The notes beneath the pieces were generated by a model. The model did not search any database, was not told the DNA's origin, and saw nothing but the letters and a program-made list of their open reading frames with translations. This document shows positions 41,796 to 50,752 of a stretch of DNA of 64,000 nucleotides, piece by piece. Every line of letters begins with the position of its first letter. Position 1 is the stretch's first letter. Position numbers and translations under genes: made by a program. Source of the stretch: Arthrobacter sp. APC 3897 (lineage in GTDB: Bacteria > Actinomycetota > Actinomycetes > Actinomycetales > Micrococcaceae); assembly GCF_030407495.1 (NCBI RefSeq), contig NZ_JASDDG010000004.1, forward strand, positions 81,903-145,902. Reading direction: 5' to 3'.

Positions 41796-43058
41796 TTGGG
41801 TCAGGACAATCACAGCGGCGGCGATCCGCGGGAGCCAAATGACGACGGCGGGATCCCCGGCATCCCGCCGGCCCCGCGTTCGGACGGCTCCCCGGGATGG
41901 CATGCGCCGCAGTGGAATCAGCCCCCGCAGCCGCAGAATCCGTGGAACCAGCCCCCGCAGCCGCAGAATCCGTGGAACCAGCCGGGCGCGTTTGCGCCCC
42001 GGCAGCCCCAGCAGCCCTGGGGGTTCCCCGGCAGCCTGCCGCAGGGCGGCTGGACGCCTCCGCCCAAGCCCGGCATCATTCCCCTGCGGCCTCTCGGGCT
42101 GGGCGAGCTTCTGGACGGTGCTTTCCAGGCCTGCCGGAAGAACCCTGCCGCAACGTTCGGAACGGCACTGCTGATCCAGGCCGTCATCTCGCTGCTAACC
42201 TACCTGTTCATCGGCACCCTGGTGCCTGATGCTCTGTTCAGTTCCAACTTCGACGAAACGGACTTTGAGTCCGTCGAGTCAAACGCCGGCTGGTCCGTGA
42301 CCGGGTTGTCCCTTTTGGGCGTCCTTTCCGTAGTGGGAGTCCTGCTGCTGCAGGGCGTGCTGGTGGTGCCCCTTGCGCGGTCCATCCTGAATCTCAAGAC
42401 CGGCTTTGCGCAGACATGGCGGCTTTGCCGCTCCCGGCTGCTTGCGCTGGCAGGAATGGGGCTGCTGCTGACAGTTGCCTTCGTGATCGGGCTCGCGGTT
42501 TTCGGTGTGCTGTTGGGACTGCTGGTAAGCATCCTGGGCGCAGCGGGCCTCCCTGTCCTGATTCTGGGTTTCCTGGCTCTGATTGCCCTGTTTGTCTGGC
42601 TGGGGGTAAAGCTCGCTTTTGCACCGGCGGCACTGGTCCTGGAACCTGCAGGGATCTTCGCATCGCTTCGCCGGTCCTGGCAGCTGACCAACCGCAACTT
42701 CTGGCGCTCTTTCGGGATCCTTGCACTGACGGCCATCCTCGTGTCCATCATTTCGTCAGTCATCAGTGTTCCGGTGCTCCTCATCACCAGCCTTGTTGGA
42801 GCATTCGGCAGCGGCTCCGGCACGGATGCCGGAACCGCGGTGGCGCTGTTTGCCCTGAACGCCGCCATCACCACTTTCTTCAGCGCCATTGGTTATGCCT
42901 TTCAGGCGGCGGTGACTTCGCTGCTGTACGTTGACCTCCGGATCCGGCGCGAGGGCTTTGACCTCACGCTGATGAAGGAACAGGAGATCACCGGGACCAC
43001 ACCGGATCTGGTACCCGGACGGCACAGCGGCACGCCCGGCCCCGGCTACGGCGGATGA
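41796..43058 (+). CDS. Polytopic membrane protein with proline-rich N-terminus (GDPD membrane-domain-like)
   Basis: 420 residues from a TTG preceded by GGGGAG with six bases between. A disordered proline/glutamine/tryptophan-rich N-terminus of about 85 residues includes two identical decapeptides (QPPQPQNPWN). Then RPLGLGELLDGAFQACRKNP starts the membrane part, with about six hydrophobic segments and FAPAALVLEPAGIFASLRRS. This resembles the membrane domain attached to glycerophosphodiester phosphodiesterases, without the catalytic domain. It opens a six-gene operon with MoxR and DUF58 proteins and overlaps the next gene by ATGA. Confidence 0.75.
   Translation: MGQDNHSGGDPREPNDDGGIPGIPPAPRSDGSPGWHAPQWNQPPQPQNPWNQPPQPQNPWNQPGAFAPRQPQQPWGFPGSLPQGGWTPPPKPGIIPLRPLGLGELLDGAFQACRKNPAATFGTALLIQAVISLLTYLFIGTLVPDALFSSNFDETDFESVESNAGWSVTGLSLLGVLSVVGVLLLQGVLVVPLARSILNLKTGFAQTWRLCRSRLLALAGMGLLLTVAFVIGLAVFGVLLGLLVSILGAAGLPVLILGFLALIALFVWLGVKLAFAPAALVLEPAGIFASLRRSWQLTNRNFWRSFGILALTAILVSIISSVISVPVLLITSLVGAFGSGSGTDAGTAVALFALNAAITTFFSAIGYAFQAAVTSLLYVDLRIRREGFDLTLMKEQEITGTTPDLVPGRHSGTPGPGYGG
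41919..41978. repeat. Perfect 30-bp tandem duplication in coding sequence
   Basis: CAGCCCCCGCAGCCGCAGAA plus TCCGTGGAAC is repeated exactly at 41919-41948 and 41949-41978, encoding two identical decapeptides QPPQPQNPWN. Identity at every third codon position indicates a recent duplication; copy number could vary between strains. Confidence 0.95.
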
Positions 43059-43750
43059 CGGTGCCGGCAGCTCCGGTGCAGGTGATCCCGGTGCAGGTGT
43101 TCCCGGCGGGGGACGTCCCGGTGCTTCCCGACGCGGATCAAGCCCGCCGGTGGGCCGAGCAGGAACTGTCCCGGCCGGTGTACCAGGCTGCTGAACCCAC
43201 GCTGCTGGAGCGCTTTTGGCAGTGGGTGGGCAACTTTTTTACTGAACTTCTCAACGGCATTGCCGGAGTTGACCCCACTCTTGGGGTGGTGCTCCTGGCC
43301 GTCGGTGCGGCGGCCGTGCTGGCTGCAGCTGTGTTCCTGGTCCGCCCGCGGCTGAATGCGCGGCACCGCCGCGAGGTCTTCGACTCCGGGGAAGTCCGCG
43401 TTGCCGTGGATCACCGGAGGCTTGCCGAGGAGGCAGCTGCCCGCGCCGAATGGGACACGGCAGTGACCGAACGCCTGCGTGCCATCATCCGTTCGGCGGA
43501 AGAACGGGTTATCCTCGAGCCCCGCCCGGGTCGCACCGCAGCCGAGGCAGGGCATGTCCTGGCGGGGTCTTTTCCTGCGGCCTCAGATGACATCATCTGG
43601 CTGGTCCGGCGGTTCGACGACGTCCGGTACGGCCATCTGCCCGCCACCGCAGATGACGCCGAACGGGCAGGTGTCCTGGACACGCTGCTGGGAGGCCTGT
43701 CTCCCGCCGTTTCCCCGCTAGTCCGCGACGCACCGGCGGTCCCGCGGTGA
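43055..43750 (+). CDS. DUF4129 membrane protein
   Basis: 231 residues. An N-terminal outside segment (ending in EPTLLERFWQWVGNFFTELL) precedes one membrane helix (about 71-95, LGVVLLAVGAAAVLAAAVFLV). The cytoplasmic part has DHRRLAEEAAARAEWDTAVTER and a LPATADDAERA helix, as in DUF4129 domains, which are found fused to transglutaminase-like proteins or next to MoxR/DUF58 genes. Coupled on both sides by four-base overlaps. Confidence 0.8.
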   Translation: MTVPAAPVQVIPVQVFPAGDVPVLPDADQARRWAEQELSRPVYQAAEPTLLERFWQWVGNFFTELLNGIAGVDPTLGVVLLAVGAAAVLAAAVFLVRPRLNARHRREVFDSGEVRVAVDHRRLAEEAAARAEWDTAVTERLRAIIRSAEERVILEPRPGRTAAEAGHVLAGSFPAASDDIIWLVRRFDDVRYGHLPATADDAERAGVLDTLLGGLSPAVSPLVRDAPAVPR

Positions 43751-44946
43751 GCCCGGCACACGCTGGAGCGGATCCCGCGGCAGGTCCGCAGCGCGGTCCG
43801 GCGCTACGGGAAAACGTGCGTACCAAGCTGCGGGCGTGGCGCCTGTGGATTATTTTGGCTCTGGTGCTCTGCCTCGTTGTCCTCCTGGCTGTCCTCGGAC
43901 AATCCGGTGATGACGATGCTGCCCTCTCCCCCGCAAACCCCGCCCCTGCCGGCGCCATGGCAGCGGCAACCATCCTGGGTGAGCACGGTGTGGACGTGCA
44001 GGCTCCGGATTCCTATCAGGAAGCCCTCGCCATCCTTGAAGACCGCGGCGGGCAGTCAACGCTGTTTCTGTATGACCCCAACGGCTTCCTGGGAGCGGAC
44101 CAGCTGGCGGAACTGAACGGGCTTGCCCGCCGGCAGGTGCTGGCGGAACCGGGCTTTGCCCAGCTCACCGAGCTGGCACGGGAGATCCGCTCCGCCGGGG
44201 TACTTCCGGAGCAGGATGCCGGGCTGGAAGCTGAATGCTCAGCTGCGGACCCATCCGCCGCCCGGAGCATCGACGCCGGCGGTCTGGCCTACCGCGGTCC
44301 GGTCACCTGTTTTCCCGCCTCCGACCGCGGTAACGGACCAGGTTCGTATGCGGCCAACGATGACGGCTCTGTCATTGTTCTGGGTAATTCAGGACTGCTG
44401 GCCAACGAGTCGCTCGCCGGCCGGGGCAATGCGGCACTGGCGCTGCGCACCCTGGGTTCCACACAGACGCTGGTCTGGTTTTTGCCCACTGCCTCGGATA
44501 TCCCGCAGGCAGAGGCACCTGCCGACTTCCGCACGCTGTTGCCGCCGTGGGTGGATCCGCTGCTGTTGTGGCTGCTCGTCGTGGCGGCACTGGCAATGCT
44601 TTGGCGCGGACGCCGGCTGGGGCCCCTGGCTGCCGAACCGCTGCCCGTGGTGGTCCGGTCCGCGGAGACGGCGGAAGGCCGTGCCCGGCTGTACCAGAAT
44701 GCCCGTGCAACGGACCGCGCGGTCCAAACGCTTCGCGCCGCCGCGCTCACCCGCCTGGCTGTCCGGCTGCGGCTGGGTCCCGGCAGCAGCACCGATACGG
44801 TGGTGCGGGCAGCCGCCGCGGCCGCCGGCCGGCCGAAGGGTGAGGTCGAGGAGCTGTTGACCGGAGCCCTGCCTGCCGGCGATGCCGCATTTGTTCAATG
44901 GTCACAGGATTTGCAAGTCCTAGAGGAAGAGGTCACCGCATCATGA
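43747..44946 (+). CDS. DUF4350 membrane protein
   Basis: 399 residues from a GTG at 43747. Membrane helices at about 33-52 and 262-282 flank an outside domain of some 200 residues that begins ATILGEHGVDVQAPDSYQEA and includes TLFLYDPNGFL, an arrangement typical of DUF4350 (a GATase-like fold). The cytoplasmic end has helices ARATDRAVQTLRAAALTRLA. It is the usual partner of MoxR and DUF58 proteins (Rv3691-type). Four-base overlaps couple it to DUF4129 and MoxR. Confidence 0.8.
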   Translation: MSPAHAGADPAAGPQRGPALRENVRTKLRAWRLWIILALVLCLVVLLAVLGQSGDDDAALSPANPAPAGAMAAATILGEHGVDVQAPDSYQEALAILEDRGGQSTLFLYDPNGFLGADQLAELNGLARRQVLAEPGFAQLTELAREIRSAGVLPEQDAGLEAECSAADPSAARSIDAGGLAYRGPVTCFPASDRGNGPGSYAANDDGSVIVLGNSGLLANESLAGRGNAALALRTLGSTQTLVWFLPTASDIPQAEAPADFRTLLPPWVDPLLLWLLVVAALAMLWRGRRLGPLAAEPLPVVVRSAETAEGRARLYQNARATDRAVQTLRAAALTRLAVRLRLGPGSSTDTVVRAAAAAAGRPKGEVEELLTGALPAGDAAFVQWSQDLQVLEEEVTAS

Positions 44947-46052
44947 GCCAGCAGTACCAGCCGCAGCCCCCGGGTCCCCCGCCGGCACAAAAAGCCCCGG
45001 CCGGCCGAGAAGGCCTCACTGCCGAGGAAGCAGCAGGCGCCCGAAGTGCGGAGCGGGCCGGTCTCTCCGGACCGGACGCCGGCCGCGGCGGCGAGCCGGG
45101 CGGAGACCCGGTCCGCCAGGCCCTGCTGGATGTCCGCCGGGAAGTGGCCAAGGCCGTCGTAGGCCAGGATGCAGCAGTGACCGGGCTGATCATTGCCCTG
45201 CTGGCACGGGGGCATGTGCTGCTGGAAGGGGTTCCCGGCGTCGCCAAGACACTGCTGGTGCGCTCGCTGTCCGCTGCCCTGTCGCTGGACACCAAGCGGG
45301 TGCAGTTCACCCCCGATCTCATGCCCGGAGACGTCACCGGCTCGCTGATCTACGACGGCCGCACCTCGGAATTCTCCTTCCGGGAAGGGCCCGTTTTCAC
45401 CAACATCCTCCTCGCCGATGAGATCAACCGCACCCCGCCCAAAACCCAGGCTTCGCTGCTGGAAGCCATGGAAGAGCGGCAGGTGTCAGTGGACGGCGTG
45501 TCGCGTCCGCTGCCTGATCCGTTCATTGTGGCGGCAACCTCCAACCCCGTGGAGTATGAAGGGACGTATTCCCTGCCGGAGGCCCAGTTGGACCGGTTCC
45601 TGCTGAAGCTGACCATGGACCTGCCCGGACGCGACGACGAAATCGAGATCATCCGCCGGCACAGCGGAGGTTTTGATCCCCGGAACCTCGGTGCCGCCGG
45701 GGTCCGCCCCGTTGCCTCGGCAGCCGATCTGGAGTCTGCGAGGCGCGCCGTCGCCGGGGTGGAAGTTTCCCCCGAGGTCCTTGGCTACATCGTGGACCTG
45801 GTCCGGGCCACCCGGAACGCGCCGTCGTTCCAGCTGGGCGTCTCCCCGCGCGGCGCCACGGCCCTGCTGAACACTTCCCGCGCCTGGGCCTGGCTTTCAG
45901 GACGGTCCTTCGTCACGCCGGATGATGTCCAGGCACTCACGCTCCCGGCGCTGCGGCACCGGGTGTCGCTTCGCCCGGAGGCGCAGATGGACGGTGTCGT
46001 TGTTGACGGCGTGCTGGGCAGCATCCTGGCCACCGTTCCGGTACCGCGCTAG
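44943..46052 (+). CDS. MoxR-family AAA+ ATPase
   Basis: 369 residues from the ATG at 44943. A proline/glutamine-rich N-terminus (1-55) precedes the ATPase: GVPGVAKT at 96-103 is Walker A, NILLADEINRTPPKTQASLL is Walker B with the MoxR signature, and VDGVSRPLPDPFIVAATSNP contains sensor 1. MoxR ATPases act as chaperones that insert cofactors or help assemble proteins with VWA domains; the DUF58 protein encoded next is the expected client. The ATG overlaps the preceding stop by four bases. Confidence 0.92.
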   Translation: MSQQYQPQPPGPPPAQKAPAGREGLTAEEAAGARSAERAGLSGPDAGRGGEPGGDPVRQALLDVRREVAKAVVGQDAAVTGLIIALLARGHVLLEGVPGVAKTLLVRSLSAALSLDTKRVQFTPDLMPGDVTGSLIYDGRTSEFSFREGPVFTNILLADEINRTPPKTQASLLEAMEERQVSVDGVSRPLPDPFIVAATSNPVEYEGTYSLPEAQLDRFLLKLTMDLPGRDDEIEIIRRHSGGFDPRNLGAAGVRPVASAADLESARRAVAGVEVSPEVLGYIVDLVRATRNAPSFQLGVSPRGATALLNTSRAWAWLSGRSFVTPDDVQALTLPALRHRVSLRPEAQMDGVVVDGVLGSILATVPVPR

Positions 46053-46065
46053 GCCGCCGGCTCTG

Positions 46066-47358
46066 ATGGCGATCTCCGGACGGCTGGTACTCCTTGCCGC
46101 AGCGGGCTCCGTGGCTGTTCTGCTCTTTCCGGGCGCTGCCACGATCACGCTGTGGCTCGTCTTTTTATGCGCTGCTGCCGGCGTTGATCTGTTGGCGGCG
46201 GCCTCGCCGCGTTCACTCACCCTGGAGCGCACCGTTCCGGGCAGCGTTCGCCTGACCGAGCCTGCCGCCGCAGTCCTGACTGTCCGCAACACCGGTTCCC
46301 GTCCCCTTCGCGGCAGCTTCCGGGACGGCTGGCAGCCCTCGGCCGGCGCCCTGAACCCGGTGCAGCGGGTGCAGATCCCCGGGCACGAAGCCCGCCGGTT
46401 CGACGTGCAGCTCCGCCCCGAACGCCGCGGCGATCTGCACAGTGAATCCGTCACGGTGCGCAGCTTTGGCCCGCTGGGCCTGGCCGCCCGGCAGCGCACC
46501 CTGCCGTGCCCCGCAACGCTGCGGGTGCTTCCGCCCTTCCACGCCAAACGGCACCTGCCCTCGAAACTGAGGCGGCTGCGTGAGCTGGACGGCAACACCA
46601 CAGTCCAGATGCGGGGTGCAGGCACCGAATTCGATTCCCTGCGTGACTACGTACGCGGGGACGATGTCCGGTCCATTGATTGGCGTGCCACTGCCCGCCG
46701 GCGGGACACCGTGGTGCGGACCTGGCGTCCCGAGCGTGACCGGCGCGTGGTGCTGCTGCTGGACACCTCCCGCACGTCAGCAGCCCGGATTGCTGATGAG
46801 CCCCGGCTGGACACCGGCATCGAAGCCGCCCTGCTGCTGGCCATGCTGGCATCCGGCGGCGCCGACCGGGTGGACTTCCTGGCCTTTGACCGGCGGATCC
46901 GGGCGCGTGTCCAGTCCCGCGGAAAGGGCAACCTGCTGCACCGGCTCGTTTCGGCGGTTGCCCCGCTGGACGCCGAGCTGATCGAAGCCGACTTTTCCCT
47001 GGTACCCGGCGCCGTCCAATCAGTCTCCACGCGCCGTTCGCTGGTGGTGCTGATCACTGCCCTGGATTCCGGTGCACTCGAAGAAGGGCTGCTGCCGGTG
47101 CTGCCGCAGCTGCTGGCCAAGCATGTGGTGGTGGTTGCCTCGGTCCGGGACCCGGAGCTGGAGGAACTTCGGCGGCAACGGACAACAGCCGCCGAAGTCT
47201 TCCGGGCAGCGGCCGCGGAGCGTGCCCTGCTGGACCGGGCGGCGGTCAGCGCCCAGCTGCGGTCCATGGGTGCCGAGGTGGTTGATGAGACCCCGCAGGA
47301 GCTGCCGCCCAAACTCGCGGACCTCTATATCCGACTCAAAGCGTCCGGAAGGCTCTAG
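46066..47358 (+). CDS. DUF58 / VWA-like protein
   Basis: 430 residues. Two hydrophobic segments at the start (ISGRLVLLAAAGSVAVLLF and TLWLVFLCAAAGVDLLAA) place it in the membrane. The DUF58 signature is FDSLRDYVRGDDVRSIDW then RRDTVVRTWRPERDRRVVLL, followed by the VWA-like LLLDTSRTSA. The ATG at 46066 opens the membrane segments; the frame runs further upstream into the moxR gene and is not used. It probably works with MoxR in envelope stress or wall assembly, as inferred for homologous operons. Confidence 0.88.
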   Translation: MAISGRLVLLAAAGSVAVLLFPGAATITLWLVFLCAAAGVDLLAAASPRSLTLERTVPGSVRLTEPAAAVLTVRNTGSRPLRGSFRDGWQPSAGALNPVQRVQIPGHEARRFDVQLRPERRGDLHSESVTVRSFGPLGLAARQRTLPCPATLRVLPPFHAKRHLPSKLRRLRELDGNTTVQMRGAGTEFDSLRDYVRGDDVRSIDWRATARRRDTVVRTWRPERDRRVVLLLDTSRTSAARIADEPRLDTGIEAALLLAMLASGGADRVDFLAFDRRIRARVQSRGKGNLLHRLVSAVAPLDAELIEADFSLVPGAVQSVSTRRSLVVLITALDSGALEEGLLPVLPQLLAKHVVVVASVRDPELEELRRQRTTAAEVFRAAAAERALLDRAAVSAQLRSMGAEVVDETPQELPPKLADLYIRLKASGRL

Positions 47359-47361
47359 ATC

Positions 47362-48063
47362 ATGGATTCTGCAGAACCGGCAGCAGTTCCCCGCTCCGTC
47401 TACCGCCAGGTCCTCGGAGCCGACTTCGAGCGGCTCCAGCCCGCACTGCAGGAATACTTCTCGGCGGTCCCCGGCGGCGGCGTGTACGGCGAGGGAGAGG
47501 GTGTCTTTGAAACCGCCGGCTGTCCCCGTCCCTGGCTGCGGCCGCTGCTGAAGCTGATACCGGTATCCAACGCGTTCTTCCCTGATTACGGCACCGGCAT
47601 ACCCTTCACCATCCGCAACTATCCGCATCAGGACCCGGCGGGCAGGCCCTCGCTGACCGCGGTGCGGACGTTCCGGTTCCCCGGCGGCAATCGGGTCTTC
47701 GAGGACACCACCACGCTGACCGGTCCGCGGCAGCTGACGGATTATCTGGGCCGGAAAAGAAATCTGGCCACGGATTTGGTGCTGTCCGTGACCGGGGAGG
47801 GGCATCTGCTCATGGATTCCCCGCGCAGCCGGCTGTTCCTTGGCCCGCTGCGGCTTCCGCTTCCCGGCTTTGCGGCTGCGGATGCACATGTGGAGCAGTG
47901 GTACGACGACGGCGAGGGAGTCTTCCGCATCCGCACCCGGGTGGTGCAGAGGCAGGTGGGCACGGTCTTCGTCTACGACGGACGCTTCACGTACCGGCAG
48001 CAGCCCTGGGACGGCAACCTTCCGCCGGAGGCCGTGCCGGCCCGCTGGGAGCGGCGGGTCTAG
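47362..48063 (+). CDS. DUF4166 protein
   Basis: 233 residues. VYRQVLGADFERLQPALQEY at the N-terminus, FTIRNYPHQDPAGRPSL, then RTFRFPGGNRVFEDTT and LPGFAAADAHVEQWYDDGEG are the blocks I associate with DUF4166, seen alone or fused to NAD-dependent epimerase-like proteins. No membrane helix or signal peptide. It follows the DUF58 gene by three bases, with GGAAGG before the ATG, so it appears to be the last gene of the MoxR operon. Function unknown. Confidence 0.75.
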   Translation: MDSAEPAAVPRSVYRQVLGADFERLQPALQEYFSAVPGGGVYGEGEGVFETAGCPRPWLRPLLKLIPVSNAFFPDYGTGIPFTIRNYPHQDPAGRPSLTAVRTFRFPGGNRVFEDTTTLTGPRQLTDYLGRKRNLATDLVLSVTGEGHLLMDSPRSRLFLGPLRLPLPGFAAADAHVEQWYDDGEGVFRIRTRVVQRQVGTVFVYDGRFTYRQQPWDGNLPPEAVPARWERRV

Positions 48064-48079
48064 ACTCCGGCGGGTATGC

Positions 48080-49174
48080 CTAGCCCTCCGCGGCGACCTG
48101 GGACAGTGCTTCCGCAGTCTGCGTGAGCCGGGTGAGGATCTTCCGGGCGGACGACGGCGACACCGCCGCCAGATCAGCGGCCGGCATCAGGCGAAGCGCC
48201 GGGAGCCTGTCCGGTGACAGGCCGATCTTGGCCCACGGCCGCAGCACATCCTCCACCAGTGCTTTCACCTGGCGGGGCTCAGCGTCCCGGGCCGGCTCCG
48301 GCAGTATCCCCAGCCACAGTGCTTTTCCGCTTTCGACCGCTTCCGCGATGGATTCCCAATCCGCACCGGTCAGCCCGGCAGCGGGCAGGGCCGCGCCGTC
48401 TGCGCCCGCCCCCAGCGCGAGTGCAAAGGGGCTCTGGGCTCCGGGCCGCAGCACTGCGGAGCGTCCGGTCTCCGGCAGGCGCACAATGACCTGCTCAGCA
48501 CCGGCACCGGTCAGCGCTTCTATGAGCTGTGCCCAGGCGGAGGAGACCTCCGTGGCCGGAACGGAGCGCAGCGTCCGGTAACCGCTGGCCGTGGGAATGG
48601 CACCGCCAAGAACTTCGGCAATGTCCGGCTCATCGAGCTGAACCGTGATGCCGGCATCCGGCGCGGCCGTGCGGGCACGCGCCATAAACTCCACCGCGCC
48701 GGCCGTGAGCGACTGCAGCAGTTCCCGGCGGGCACCGGAGTCGGAGAGGGCACGTTCCCCGTTGTGCAGATAGAGCCCGGCGGCCAGGGACAGCGGGCCG
48801 CGCAGCGAAATCTTCAGCTGGCTGCCCGGAGATTCCTCGCCGCCGGCAACGTCAGCCAGGGCGTTGAGGTCCTGTCCCAGCAGCGAAACTGCCCTGCGGT
48901 GGTCTTTTCCGGGCCGGGGCACCAGCCGCCACCCGTGCGGCTGGAGGTCCACGGAGAGATCCACGAGCAGTGCCGCGGTGCGGCCCAGGGCATCAGCGCC
49001 CGGACCGCGGTGCGGCAGTTCCACCAGGAACGGAAGATGCGGCGCACCGAGCTCACCGCGGATGATCCGGGTGGCTTCCACCGGGTCATGACCGGGCCAG
49101 GGACCCGGGGCGGTGGCCGTGACAGTGGCGGATTCCCGCTGCTGGGCGTCCGCCTGCTTAGAGTCCTGCTGCAT
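48080..49174 (-). CDS. MetE-like protein lacking zinc ligands
   Basis: 364 residues resembling the C-terminal half of cobalamin-independent methionine synthase in length and barrel pattern (LPFLVELPHRGPGADALGR, LKISLRGPLSLAAGLYL, ITVQLDEPDIAEVLGG). Active MetE binds zinc through an HxC, a Glu and a distal Cys. The strand where HxC should lie reads QVIVRLPE, and the sequence has no cysteine at all, so methyl transfer by the MetE mechanism is unlikely. M. tuberculosis Rv3015c, near mnmA and iscS, is a similar orphan. The start overlaps the chorismate mutase gene by 17 bases. Confidence 0.7.
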   Translation of the reverse strand: MQQDSKQADAQQRESATVTATAPGPWPGHDPVEATRIIRGELGAPHLPFLVELPHRGPGADALGRTAALLVDLSVDLQPHGWRLVPRPGKDHRRAVSLLGQDLNALADVAGGEESPGSQLKISLRGPLSLAAGLYLHNGERALSDSGARRELLQSLTAGAVEFMARARTAAPDAGITVQLDEPDIAEVLGGAIPTASGYRTLRSVPATEVSSAWAQLIEALTGAGAEQVIVRLPETGRSAVLRPGAQSPFALALGAGADGAALPAAGLTGADWESIAEAVESGKALWLGILPEPARDAEPRQVKALVEDVLRPWAKIGLSPDRLPALRLMPAADLAAVSPSSARKILTRLTQTAEALSQVAAEG

Positions 49175-49538
49175 TGCTGTTGCCGCCGTTATGGTTGTCG
49201 GAGATCGCCTGGTGATGCCGGATGACCTCGCTGATGATGAAGTTCAGGAATTTCTCGGCGAAGGCCGGATCCAGGTTGGCGTCCTCGGCCAGCCTGCGCA
49301 GCCGCGCGATCTGGGCCACTTCCCGTCCCGGGTCAGCCGGCGGAAGATCGTGCTCCGCCTTTAGATACCCCACCCGCTGGGTGGCCTTGAAACGTTCCGC
49401 GAGGAGATACACCAGCGTTGCATCGATGTTGTCGATGCTGCTGCGGACTGCCAGCAGTTCCTGCATCACCTCGTCGGAGACTTTCCCGGCGAGGGAACTG
49501 GCAGCGGGGTCAAACTCATCTGCGGATGTATCAGTCAT
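49158..49538 (-). CDS. Chorismate mutase, AroQ type
   Basis: 126 residues, all helical in look. LLAVRSSIDNIDATLVYLLA is the first helix with the active-site arginine, then RFKATQRVGYLKAEHDLPPADP and FLNFIISEVIRHHQAI. This is the AroQ-class pattern that rearranges chorismate to prephenate for Phe/Tyr synthesis. No signal peptide, so it is the cytosolic form. It is co-transcribed with and overlaps the MetE-like gene by 17 bases. In this group the small enzyme may need DAHP synthase as an activating partner; that gene is not here. Confidence 0.88.
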   Translation of the reverse strand: MTDTSADEFDPAASSLAGKVSDEVMQELLAVRSSIDNIDATLVYLLAERFKATQRVGYLKAEHDLPPADPGREVAQIARLRRLAEDANLDPAFAEKFLNFIISEVIRHHQAISDNHNGGNSNAAGL

Positions 49539-49597
49539 GGCTCCAGTCTAGAGTCCGGCCCGCGTGCCGCAGAGCACGTTACGCCGGCCTGCCCGGA

Positions 49598-50752
49598 TCA
49601 GGACACGGCGGCGGGATCCCATTCCAGCGAACGTGCCGAGTCAATCGTGGCCTGCCCCAGAACGCGGGTGCCCTGGTAAACCACCATGGACTGGCCGGGA
49701 GCAACGCCGCGCATCGGTTCGTTCAGCCGGACCACGAGCTCCTCGCGGATGCCGCCCTCGGCCTCCTCGGAGGCAACATCCTCCATCCAGCCGCGCGCCG
49801 CAACGGGGTCGCCGTGGGCACGGACCTGCACCATGCAGTCAAACTGCGTGCGGGCAGCAATCTCGGGGATCGGCAGACCGGCCCAGGAGATCTTGATGCC
49901 GCGCATCTGGTCAATGTTCAGCAGCTTCTCCGGCCCCACAACCACCTTGTTTTCCTTGGGCCGGATTTCCAGCACGAAGCGGGGCTTGCCGTCGTCGGCC
50001 GGGCGGCCCAGCTTCAGGCCCTTTCGCTGACCTACAGTGAAGGCGTTGGCACCGGGATGCGTGCCGATCTTCTCCCCGGAAGAATCGACAATGTCGCCCT
50101 CCGTCAGGTCGATGCGCTCTTCGAGCCAGCCGCGGGTGTCGCCGTCGGGGATGAAACAGATGTCGTGGCTGTCCGGCTTGTTGGCCACGGACAGGCCGCG
50201 CCGTTCGGCTTCGGCCCGGACCTCGGCCTTGGACGGAGTTTCCGCCAGCGGGAACATGGAGTGCTTGAGCTGTTCATGGGTGAGCACACCCAGCACGTAG
50301 GACTGGTCCTTGGCCCAGTCCGCGGCACGGTGCAGTTCCGGATTCCCGTCGGCGTCGGTGATCACCTTTGCGTAGTGGCCGGTGCAGACGGCGTCGAACC
50401 CCAGGGCCAGGGCCTTTTCCAGCAGGGCGGCGAACTTGATCCGCTCGTTGCAGCGCATACAGGGGTTGGGGGTGCGGCCGGCGGCGTATTCGGCGATGAA
50501 GTCATCCACCACGTCCTCCTTGAACCGCTCGGAGAAGTCCCAGACGTAGTAGGGGATGCCCAGGATGTCACACGCCCGCCAGGCGTCGCGCGAATCCTCA
50601 ATGGTGCAGCAGCCCCGGCTGCCGGTACGCAGGGTGCCCGGCATGCGGGACAGTGCCAGGTGGACGCCAACGACGTCGTGCCCGGCTTCCACTGCGCGTG
50701 CTGCGGCTACCGCGGAGTCCACTCCGCCGCTCATTGCTGCCAAAACCTTCAT
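49598..50752 (-). CDS. mnmA: tRNA-specific 2-thiouridylase
   Basis: 384 residues. The PP-loop SGGVDS is at 8-13. The two catalytic cysteines are C98 ([12 protein letters not shown]) and C199 ([14 protein letters not shown]). It thiolates U34 of the Lys, Glu and Gln tRNAs, with sulfur originally from a cysteine desulfurase. That enzyme is encoded directly upstream and overlaps by four bases (50749-50752), the same pairing as trmU/iscS in other Actinobacteria. Confidence 0.95.
   Translation of the reverse strand: MKVLAAMSGGVDSAVAAARAVEAGHDVVGVHLALSRMPGTLRTGSRGCCTIEDSRDAWRACDILGIPYYVWDFSERFKEDVVDDFIAEYAAGRTPNPCMRCNERIKFAALLEKALALGFDAVCTGHYAKVITDADGNPELHRAADWAKDQSYVLGVLTHEQLKHSMFPLAETPSKAEVRAEAERRGLSVANKPDSHDICFIPDGDTRGWLEERIDLTEGDIVDSSGEKIGTHPGANAFTVGQRKGLKLGRPADDGKPRFVLEIRPKENKVVVGPEKLLNIDQMRGIKISWAGLPIPEIAARTQFDCMVQVRAHGDPVAARGWMEDVASEEAEGGIREELVVRLNEPMRGVAPGQSMVVYQGTRVLGQATIDSARSLEWDPAAVS

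Noticed and set aside
41919..41978. Repeat as part of a CRISPR or mobile element.
   Set aside because: Two adjacent copies without spacers, in frame with a proline-rich protein; no cas or transposase genes in the window.
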